From positions 58,302,453 to 58,366,452 of the forward strand of contig CM049311.1 in the NCBI GenBank assembly GCA_026874595.1: a stretch of DNA of 64,000 nucleotides, in the 5' to 3' direction. Shown here piece by piece: positions 13,201 through 25,200 of the stretch (its first letter is position 1; each line of letters starts with the position of its first letter). The notes below the pieces were generated by a model. That model was given only the letters and a program-made list of their open reading frames with translations. It made no database searches and was not told the DNA's origin. Both the position numbers and the translations under genes were made by a program. This DNA is from Sipunculus nudus. Lineage: Eukaryota; Annelida; Sipuncula; Golfingiida; Sipunculidae.

Positions 13201-16200
13201 AGCTAACTGTTTGGTGCTCAAACATACATATATACATGGAAAACAAGACATTACAGTGGGTCTATAATATTATGACTGTGCAGTTTATATGTTTTTATAT
13301 GTTTTCCATTAGCTGTCACATTGCTGATTTCTTAGTTTGTAATGATAGCTTGCACTGTATAGAGAAGACTTTAAATTTGTACTTTGTGCTATTAAGGCCA
13401 CCTTCTCTGCACAGAGATAAAAAGATATACATGAAGAATATTACTAAACAAATACATTGGTATACACACCTTGTAGATATCAACCTCCCATCTCTTGTCA
13501 AAAAGCTACCCACAGATTCCCCTGCTTCTGCACTTTGTCCATCCTGCATCACATCCATCTCATGACGACCAGCAGACAACAGGAAGTAGATGTCCAGCAG
13601 TCTGTCCAATACTGTGGTGAGCTGGGGATGCCTGGCCACAATCACCTGATAAATCATTGAAGAACTAGAATACAGGAAGTCGACAAACAACAACGTGTAT
13701 CGGGCATAATCCAAGTGGGACGGGTGAAGGGAGGCATAGATTGAGTGGCAAGGGGAAATGAGAGTAAAATGTGTTGGGTATTAACATGGATGTCTGCCAT
13801 TTAATCATGATTGTAGGCACCTGATATTTGAAAGAAAAAGCTATTAAAGATGTATATATATATATATATATGCAAAATTTCAGGTTGATAATTCAAACCA
13901 CTGTTGAGATATGAGTGATTTTTACCTGAGGCAGATTAACAGATGGACACCATGCAAAAATGGTTGTGAGTTGGGCCACCAAATTTGTATAAGCTGAAAA
14001 GCTATGTAAGATCTATATGCATGCAACATTTCAGTCCAATAAATCTCACCAGTCCTGAGATATTAGCATGGATGTCTGCAGTGAGAACATATATGAAGGT
14101 TGTTTCACCTGCCATAAAATCAAGAAAGCTTTCCAAGATGTATATACATGCAAAATTTTATGCAGATAAGTCAAACAACTGCCAAGATATGAGTCAATTT
14201 ATTCCACAGCAGACAAACAGATGGACGCTGTGCAAAAATGGGCGCAGGTGGCACCACCAGTTTTGTGTACGATAAAGACCTATGTGAGATCTATATGCAT
14301 GAAAAATTTCAGGCTAATTCATCTTACCAGTCCTGAGATATTAGCATGGATGTCTGCAGTGTAAACATAAATGTAGGTGGTGCCACCTGCCAATAAATTG
14401 AGAAAGCTATCCAAGGTGTATATACATGCAAAATTTTAGGCAGATAAGTCAAATGACTGCCAAGATATGAGTGATTTTAACCAAGGCAGAAAAACAAGCA
14501 GAAACTGGGCAAAAATGGTTGCAGGTGGCACCAACAGTTTGTGTATGATAAAGAGCTATGTGAGATCTATACACATACAAGGTTTCAGGAGGATAAGTCA
14601 AACCAATACTGAGGTATTAGCCCGGATGTCTGCAGCCTTAACATAAATGAAGGGGTCACCACCTGTCATAAAATCAACAAAGCTAACAAGATGTATACCC
14701 ATGCAAAATATCAGGTGGATAGGTCCAACCACTGCAGAGATAAGAGTGATTTTAACCATAGGTAGATAAAGAGATGGACGTTGTGCAAAAATGGTTGCAG
14801 GTGGGGTGTATGTTATAAAGTTTCTAAGAGCTACATTCTTGCAAAATTTCAGCCCAACCAGTCAAACAAGTCCAAAGATATGTATGTTAACGTGTCAAAT
14901 CAGATGCACAGAAGGACGCACAGGGGAGGGGAAAGGTCAGAGGTCAACGCATGATATTTTGGCACAAGTTCACTTGTGACCCGATAATGGTGTCAAGTTT
15001 CGGAAAATCTGTCCAGAGGTTTCAGTTCTTTTCCAGAAACAAATGCTGTGGCAGCAGATCCAGGTCAAAAACATAGTATCTTTGTTTTGGCAGATACATT
15101 TAAGAACACCAGGAAAATTACACCCCAAAAAAAACTCATGGATTACATTTCCTGCATTTTTACATGCAGTCTCACATATATTTCTTTACATTAAACTATC
15201 CAGTCAATAGTAAATCTAATATTCTTTAACCTGCATATCCATTTTGAGCAATATACAATTTAGAGTAGGATAACTTAGTTTTCTATTTCAGTTTTTTAAA
15301 TATACTTTACCATCTTGCCATCCCAATATTACTATCTATCTTAATTTAATATGTAACAATTTTTTTGTTTGTGTGACCTGTGTTTCAAATTTGCTCTTGA
15401 ATATTCTTACAGGTCTACCTGCATGAAACTCGCTAGACTTAGGAGATCTTTAGATTGTTAAGTTTCAACAATATTCATGTGAAATTATTCTAGTGTAATC
15501 TTTTGATAAAACAGTCATTACCTGTTGCAACTCACTCCTAGACAGTGGTTCTACAATAACCTTGGACCAGAGCTGCTCAAGGACACTTGCATTATGTCCC
15601 TGCTGTTGGTGCCAACCACTGTCACTGCCTAGTAACCTGTTTAATATTCATCAATATTCAAATGTCTTCATTTACATAAATTTCACTCCTGAATCATTGA
15701 TATGAAGAAATATCAACCTTTTATTATCCAACTCTTTCCACTATATATCATTTTCAAAGAATTTCAATATAGAAAAATGTTAAAAGACAAGAAGTTGACC
15801 TGTCTGTAATCAGACACAAAATTAATAATCACAGAATTAACTGAATATAAGAATAACCTTCTGTTGGTATACTATATTTAATTTACAATTTACCATGACA
15901 CCAATCATGCATTCCCACTGTACCTGTTCTTTTGAAAACATTCCAAATATACCAAATGTGACCAATACATATTTTTATTCCCACTGTACTCAGAATATTC
16001 TAAATTCAGAAGGCATATAAATGTGAATCGTCTATTGAAACATTAAACAGAGACCTACTACAGATCACTAAAACTAGAGTAATGCTGGTGTGTCCACAAT
16101 AGTTATAGTGATATACAGTATATTGTTAATATATATAAGGTACACATAATAGTAAAAGAACCTCCGCAAGCAATGGTGGTTGAGGTTATGTGTTTGACCC

Positions 16201-19200
16201 TGTTTGTTATTTGTCTATACAATATCTCAAAAAGTTTACTATGATTTTACCAGTAATTTTGTGGAAGGTTGGTCCATGTTCTTACAAAAGAGACATTATA
16301 CACTCTGGGGCAGACTGGTTACATTTTTTACTATATGTAACCTTACTGTTTATAGTGAACACTGACAAGATATAAGAGCCCTGAATGCCTTTAGCCGTTG
16401 CTAAATATGTCCTTACCTCTGAGTAGCAAACAACTGGAATCCCGGCTTTGCCTTGATATTACCCCCATGACCTGGTAAGTACAAGGTATTTGATTCTATG
16501 ATAGGGACGAGTATGGAGATTACATCCATCGGAGCATAATCAATGTCCTCTAGCAGGATCCAGTGACCCTCAGTGACAGCATGTGTCAGTGATCCAGGCT
16601 GCCATATGAACTCCCCTGGAACAGCAGTGCACCGATATGTACCCAATAATGCCTGCAAATACACAAAGATTCAGCAACTCAAACTGACATACAAACTCTC
16701 CCATGGCAGGTTTGCAGTGGTAAGAAGTAATAAACCTATAACATTTTCAAATACATAAATATTTGAGTGATCTCTGCTACATTAACTCTCCCAGAAGGGC
16801 TGTACAGTAGTGTGTACCTAAGATCAAACAAAATATCCCAATGGTGCCATGCATGTTGATGTTGTATCTAAATATAATATTTTTATTCTTATTCACACAA
16901 TTTTGTATTTTATATACAAAATATACCCCATGGTGCCATTCACGTTGAAGTTGTATCCAAATATATTTTTATTCTTATTTTTATTATATTTTATTTTCAA
17001 TATTAGCCAAAATCATTATCTTTGTACATCCTATGATATTTCAAATTTTAAATGACCATGGCAGTTCAAAATTCCTATACATTTTATGGGCTTAATAATG
17101 TATATTTTATGCTAAAGTTTTTTTGTTGTTGTAGAAAACACAAGATCATTACAAATTCATCAATGTGGTTTCACATAACACTTCTATTCCTGTCAAAAAG
17201 ATTGTTTAGTAATATTCACTCTACACTGCCACTAACCTTTGAGTCTGTTTGATCCCCAAGTTGAATTTTCATTAGATGTGGAGTTTTGTTCCGACCTGTC
17301 AATCTAGCCAGATGTTCAACCAAAGATGTCTTGCCACTGCCCACTGGTCCTTGCAGTAGCACCGCCTTCCCAGCAGCAACAGCTAATGAGAGGCTTCGTA
17401 AGTTTCTCTGTGTGGAAGGCACATTGACCAAATCTCCATCCTGTAAGAAAGTAACAACTGTCATGGACTGCAGTAAAATAATTATCATTAATTTATCTTT
17501 ATGAATGTATGAGGAGTACAGCATTAGGATCTGATACAATGAATACAATAAACCTCAAGTGTGTGCTTCATTTAAAGCAGACTGCAGAAGAGGGGAAAAA
17601 TTCTGTGCATAAAGTGATAACATATGGGCTTGAAGTAAAGTTCAAACAAGGTTTTAATCTCATGTCAATGAAAATAATTGACAGGATACCTTGAAAACTT
17701 TGAGGTGATTGTAAATAACTTGGTAAGCAAGCAGCATTGTTCTGCTGAAAAATACTAAAATTGAATTGTCATACTGAGGATTTGGTTCCTTTTGACACCC
17801 AGTTTCAAGATGATTTTCTGAAAGAAAAGGGAGGTTTAAGAGCAATCTTCATGATTTTATACTAATGTAAATCTTAGGTCACGGGGCTGTCTTATTATAC
17901 ACACAAGTTATTAAAAGGACATAATCAGGAGCAATATTTTGCCTAATTCTTCACACTATCAGTTCAGTTTTGCTTTGTACAAAAGTTTCCTAGCAAAACC
18001 ATCCCAGCACACAGGCTCAGTTCCTCGCTTATGGCTGTTTAACAGTTTGTTATAGCTCTGTGTTTTGGTAAACATAGTCCATATGTGCATGACTAGAGGT
18101 CTGATTCGGAGCTGCAACACGTGGTGTTTCAGCCAACGGGAACATGTATTAAATCTTTACAGCCAATTAAGTGAGGGCATCTCCTGATTGACACATGTTC
18201 TGGCTCCATGATGCACATGGCCCCAGGCACTGTATTTATGTTGACATCTGTGATTGCGCCTGCTCAACTGATTTTAATAGTCGTTTACAGGAGTAACCAA
18301 ACGGTTTTAAGGCAATATTTTGGCAGGTACATATTTATTTTAAAGAGAAGAAGCTATATTTTGTGTTAATCCAACATGCTTTATAGGTAATTGGGTCCCT
18401 TTAAACATGGCCTTCTTTTCTGCTGTGAGTCAGATAGGCTCTGGCTGGCTGTAGGACCTCGGGGATTATAAAGGACAGCTCCAGGGTGTGACTACTTATT
18501 TTTCAGATTCTCAAAATCTGACATTCTGACATTCTTGGTTATTTATTTTACTTTAACCCATTTAATATTTAGACAGCATCCGTTCATTTGAGCAAACTGG
18601 GCCAGGCATTTTATGTCATGAAACGCAAGCCAGAATTGTGATTGTCAGCAGCAGCCCAGTTTTTAGGGAGGTGTAAATGTCAGTGTTCTGTAAGACCATA
18701 GTCTCACTTCTTGGTCAACAGCTGCTGAAGTGTTTAAGAATTCAAAAGGTCTGCCAAAGAAATTTGCCATTTCAGATGTTCTCACCACTGTTTCTGTGCT
18801 TGTCTGTTTCCTTGGTAACAGGACACCACCTACAGCTACCACTTCATCACAGAGGTCTGCATCCACGACCGACTGCCAAGTGTGCGACGCCTCCGTCTGC
18901 TGCGGCAGGACCTGAGATTCTCTACAGGACTCCATTAACAACAAGCCTTCATGCTTCTCTCTAACGACAGGATCATGTCTGCACACAGAGTGATGGGTAA
19001 AATAAAACGTTCACAGGTCAAAGAGGTCGTCTTTATAACAAGGTTTATGACTAGGACTAAGTTCTGAATTTTGATTCAGATCAACATATACAAACGAATA
19101 AACCTTAATATAAAATTTGTTGAACTGAAATTCCAGATGTTCCTAAATAGTTAAACTCAGCTGTATTACAGATTTCTAAAAATACTGGTAACACATCTGC

Positions 19201-22200
19201 ATCATGCAAAAAAAATTTTAAATTAATTCATGATTGATATTTCATGTAAAGGTGACACTTCAACATAGCAATGGCATCAGCACCTTTTAAATTTAACAAC
19301 CAAAGGTCATGTTTTGGTATGTTAATATCAATCACAGTTCATTGATTACTGTTTTGGTATGTTAATATCAATCACAGTTCAATGATTACAAAATAATGAT
19401 TTAAAGTAAACTAAAATTCAGTCATGTTGTGAACTTGTGATGGAATCATTTATTCTTCTGCATTACTTATATCTATTCTTGCATATTCAAAATATTAGAG
19501 GAAAAGTACAACAATATTTATATTTGGTCTTTACATGTGTTAGAAATGACAACTACAACAGTTAATATTTAAGAGTATAGTCTAATACCTTAGTAACAGC
19601 TCTCTCATCTGCAGGTCTGTGAAATACCTGGATCTGAACTTTGACCTTGCGGCGTCTGACATACAAAGCAGGATAGCAACAGATTCCACAGCAAACCTGG
19701 TGAAAATAGGCAATTTTAGCCATGAAAAGTTAACAATATGTTTCCTAAGTAACCTTTTTCCAAAACAAGTGACCCATGGGTCATGACGCTCAGCTGACTG
19801 GGAAGAGATTTGCAAAAGGAAATTTTATCATCTGAATGGTAGTATATACCCATTCAACTGAAGCATCAAACAGATTAAAGAATAAGCCAAGATTGTTTCT
19901 GAATTTATATATCTCAAAATATGGGAAAAAATGCGTAAACTTTAAAAAAAATACAGGTGGTTCCACCAGTCTGCAGAAACTAATAAAAACACTTAATGGT
20001 CAACATCCATGCAAAGAATCATAGTGATTTCTGCATTAATTGTTCAGATACTTCAGCTTTTGAATCAAATTTCCATTATTCTGAGGGATACTTCGGAGTC
20101 CTATAGCTTGAAGGATATGGGAAACAGAGAACTAATTTAAGGTTTCCACAGACACTTTTCATGGGCCTCCTTGCATGACAAGAATGAAGATTCTAGGTCC
20201 AGTTGTTAAAATTTGTACCCTGTTGACACATAACCACATCCTTAAAGGGCTTAAAAATAGAGAAAAAAAATTGTAAAAATGTGTAACAAGCCCCATAGCT
20301 TGAAGAATATAGGTAACAGAGACCTAATTCCAGGTTTCTAGGGAGTCTGCAGAAACTGATGAAACATCTCATGATCTCTTTGTATGAAATTTTTGACTAT
20401 TCTGGGGGGTACTTTGGGGCCCTACAGCATGAAGAATATGGGTAACAGAGACCTAATTTCAGGTTTCCATGGAGACTTTTCATGGGTCTTTCAGTGTGTC
20501 AAGAATGAAGATTCTAGGTCCAGTTGTTATGATTTGTGCCCTGTTAACAGATGTTCATATCTTTAAAGGTCTCAAAAATAGTGAAAAAAATTTGTAAAGA
20601 ATCGAAAAATACAGGTGGCGCCACCAGTCTGCAGAAACCTATGAAACACTCCATGATCAATATCCATGCAAAGAACCATGGTAATCAATGCATTAGTTGT
20701 TCAGATATTTCAGTTTTTGTATCAAATTTTCATAATTCAGCGGGGGTACTTCAGAGCCCCATAGCTTGAAGAATCTGGGTAACAGAGACCTAATTCCAGG
20801 TTTCCAAGGAGACTTTTCATGGGCCTCCCCCAATGTCAAAAATGAAGATTCTAGGTCCAGTTGTTATGATTTGTGCCCTGTTAACAGATGACTGCATCTT
20901 TTATGGTCTCAAAAAGAGAAAAAAATTGTAAAAAATCGAAAAAATACAGATGGCGTCCGCAGCCTGCAGAAACTGATGAAACATCTCATGATTAATATGT
21001 ATGCCAAAAATCATGACCATCATTGATCTAGTTAATGAGATATTGAAGTTTTTGTATGAAATTTTTCACTATTCTGGGGGGTACTTTGGGGCCTCATAGC
21101 TCGTAGGATATGGGTAACAGAGACCTAATTTTTGGTTTCCATGGAGACTTTTCATAGGTCTCTCAGAATTTCAAGAATAAAGCTTCTAGATCCAGTCTTA
21201 ACGATTTGTGCCCTGTTAACAGATGTCCACATTTTTAAAGGTCTCAAAAATAGAGAAAAAAATTCGTAAAAAATCGAGAAAAATATAGGTTGCGCCACCA
21301 GTCTGCAGAAACTGATGAAACATCGCATGATTAATATGTATGCCAAAAATCATGACCATCAGTGATGTAGTTAATGAGATATTGAAGTTTTTGTATGAAA
21401 TTTTTCACTATTCTGGGGAGTACTTTGGGGCCCCATAGCTTGAAGGATATGGGTAATAGAGACCTAATTTCTAGTTTCCATGAAGACTTTTCATAGGTCT
21501 CTCAGAATGTCAGGAATGAAGATTCTAGGTCCAGTCTTTACGATTTGTGCCCTGTTAACAGATGTCCACATTTTTAAAGGTCTCAAAAATAGAGAAAAAA
21601 AATTCGTAAAAAATCGAAAAATACAGGTGGCACCACCAGTCTGCAGGAACTAATGGAACATCTCATGATCAATATGTATGCCAAAAATCATGACCATCAG
21701 TGTTGTAGTTAATGAGATATTGAAAATTTTGTATGAAATTTTTTACTATTCTGGGGGGTACTTTGGGGCCTCATAGCTTGAAGGATATGGGTAACAGAGA
21801 CCTGATTTCTGGTTTCCAAGGAGATTTTACATGGACCTCTCAGAATGTCAAGTTACAAGATTCTAGGTCTAGCGGTTACGATTTGTGCCAGGTTAACGGA
21901 CAGACGGACAGACAGACGGACAGACGCACAGACGACGGACAAAGAGTGATCGCTATAGCTCAGATGACTTACAGTCAGCTGAGCTAAAATGATGTGACTG
22001 GGCTTTTTTGTTACAAACATAAATAAATATTTGTTAAAATCTCTTGGACCGCCACATTAATGACTGCAAATTATGCAAATTTTAGATTATAGTGGAGATT
22101 CAGAAATACTAGTTCGGATTTTATGTTTGGTCTCCCTGTTAATGGTTGGCACATTGCCAAACTAACCCCTTGTCTCACAGCCCCTTCTGCAATTTACAGG

Positions 22201-25200
22201 CACTACATTGGACTACTGGATTTGAAATTTTAAAAACCTTCTGGATGGTTCCGTTTAATTTTTTGCTCGGATCAAAGTTGATTTTTGATTTCTGTAAACC
22301 TGTTGTGATAACTTAGGCTGATGAATCAGCCAGCACATGTCCTTCACAGGTGATTTATTCTGGTGGTAGGCTCAGCTGGGCAAGGCTTGTTCACTCAACA
22401 CTGTTTGATTGCATGTGCACTGTGTAATAAGCTTCTCAGTGGAGTCATATGTGTATTATGTGTTTCTTTTATCGTCTTTATAACATATATGGAGATATTA
22501 ATAAACCACAAATTGCTTCTCTTTCATTCCATGAATTCAAATACCCCACAATATGCATTTTGCTCAAAAACAACAAAATATACAGCCTACAATCTTATCT
22601 AAATATACAGAACACAATATTAAGGCCCAATCAGATAAAATATAAAAAAATATACTTTATTCAGATATGTATTCTAGGAAATAAAATATCCAACACTGGA
22701 ACTTTACATGGCAGGGCCTTTACCCATAGAGTGAATACAAACTCCTATTTGACTTGGGCCAACTGATTTATAGGGATATTATCTTGTTGAGATAATGCAT
22801 GTGTATGAGTTGACAGATGGACTTTGTGATGGACAAGGTGATCACTATAGGGCTCCGCTTTTCAAACAAGGCCCTAATAATTATGATATGAAGGTAGACC
22901 GATAAAAACTTAAGAAATAAAGAAAAATCATAATAATATAAGTTCCAAATACTTTCAAACAAACATACACTGAAATAAGGAATGCTTCTGATCAAGAAGT
23001 GGCCAATCACTCACCATCTTGTATCTAAATCAGATGCCTTTAGAAAATCCATGAATGGTGCCCAGTCCCACACATTTTTCAGGTCTGTGCAGCCAGCAAG
23101 CAACAGCCTGTAAACAGCCTGTAACAGGTCTCTCTCTCTGATACCATTCTTCTTTACCTGATGTAATAAAGGTTAAATGGTGAAAATATAAAAACAAGTG
23201 CGAACATTTAAATAAATTTTTTAATGTTTTTAAGCTTCTTCCCTATAAAATCTAAGTTAATATAGTTAGCCAAGAAATAAGCAAAATCCGATAGACTTTT
23301 TAGATGACAAATTTTTTGTGAAAAATTTGGTGATGCTAGTTCCTGCCCTTTTTGAGATAGCTATGATGCACAACAGACGACGGATGATGCCACACCATTG
23401 CATAAGCTCACAGATTGGCTAAAAATGCAAACCCAGGATTTTTCAAACAGTTGAAAGATATTGTTCCAATAGTTATAATCTGGGCATTCTGCATCTAGAC
23501 GATGTGTCTAGACATCTAGAGGCTGTGTCTAGATGTCTAGGCACCTTGTCTAGATAACAGACACAGCCAGGTCAGTTGCTATGGTGAGGTCTGGACCCCA
23601 CCTGGTTGTACTGAGTGACCACTTGACTTGGCTGCTGAAACTCAGCATGTTGTCAAATCTGTTTTCAAACACAGAAAGCCTTTTTCAATTGGCTACACTG
23701 CTTTTTTAAAGCTGCATTTACCCAATCTATTCTCATAAAACTGGCAGAACCCTACCAAAGAATAATTCTTGTAAAGTTTAAACCAATCAGCTTAACAGTT
23801 TCATCATGAAATAGTGTATAAGCTAGAAGAGTCTAACATTACATTTTCCCTTGTAAAAAACAGATCAATGTAGGTGGCACCACCAATACCTCAATTTCAG
23901 ATATGACTTATATGATAAACATTGGCATAAAATTTGGTGATGATACTCCAGCTGTTTCTGAGATTTTAATTTTAGTGTGCTTTTTTGGACAGATGACTAA
24001 GTTCAACCTCCTGTAACTTGGCCAAAAATCACCAAACAAACTTGAGAGAGATTGTTCCAGGGAATATTTCTGTGAAATATTGGACAATTAGGCTGGACAG
24101 TTTCGGAGAAGATGATTTTTAAAGGTTTTTAAGCTTTTCTCTATAAAATCTAAATTAATGCAGATACCCAATAATAAGCTCTAGGGCACCAAGTTTCACA
24201 TGTGAAATTCTAACATGTAATTTGGAGCTGCTAGCTCTGACGGTTTTTGACTTACAACCATGGACGGTGGACGGGCCAGCCCTGGAGGGCGGACGGGGGA
24301 CTGGACGTATCTTTCATTGTATCTTTTATTTTACAAAACTTTTTGAATAAGTTCTATCAATACATGAACCAGGTAACTTTAAAAGGTTAATTTCCTACAA
24401 TACCAGTCAACTGGTTTGCAACCACAAAATACCTGATGCCCTTGACATGGTTTGAATTTATCAGCCTTCTGCTGCTGTTACTTAAAGTGAAGTTTGCTCC
24501 TGAGCTGGTCACGTTAAAATCCGACACGGTCAGATCACCACCAACTCCCTCAACAATGACAAAGTAGAACATGCAGATTCTTTCTTTATATTGCATTTAT
24601 TTTATCTCAAACATTTTGAATGTTTTTGTGTGTTGTGTTAATTATAGAGCATAAAAATATAAATGAAAACATCACACCTTGACAAAGTTATAGAATAAAT
24701 ACCGGTAGGCTATCATCCAAATGCATATCAATTCAAATTCAATGTTAAGACATATTATAATGAACAATATAAAAAATTACTTTGAGTTCTATACATGACA
24801 AATTTTATGGAGCCCTCATTCCTTCTATAAACTGACTGACACTAGGCTTCAGAAAGTATTAATTTGAGGTAAATTAGAGAAGAGTTTTGAATTTAACAAT
24901 TATGATTAATTATATGACTGACATAGAGTCAGTTGGTTTTACCTTTCTGGCTTTTTTAGGTTTAGGTGCCTCCGATTGATCCGGGTCTTCCTCCTTGTAG
25001 AATGGAGGATACTGACCAACATATCCTGCAGCAAATCTGACAGAAAAATAAAAATGTCTGAATAAAACATTTACAAACTAATGGAGGATACTGACCAACA
25101 TATCCTGCAGCAAATCTGACAGAAAAATAAAAATGTCTGAATAAACCATTAACAAACTAGTTCAAACGTTCATTTTCCTCAGTATATTTACAACATTGAA

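Noticed and set aside
18663-18785. Extension of the MDN1 frame past the donor at 18785
   Set aside because: The extra residues do not resemble midasin, whereas splicing at GTGAGA joins in phase to the AAA1 exon.
19764-21988. Firm Helitron assignment for the hairpin-ended repeats
   Set aside because: The terminal CTAA and hairpin are suggestive, but no insertion between A and T or Rep/helicase partner could be shown here.
24387-24596. 69-residue minus-strand frame (VEGVGGDLTVSDFNVTSSG...)
   Set aside because: It lies within an MDN1 intron, does not match midasin, and flanking exons join in phase without it.
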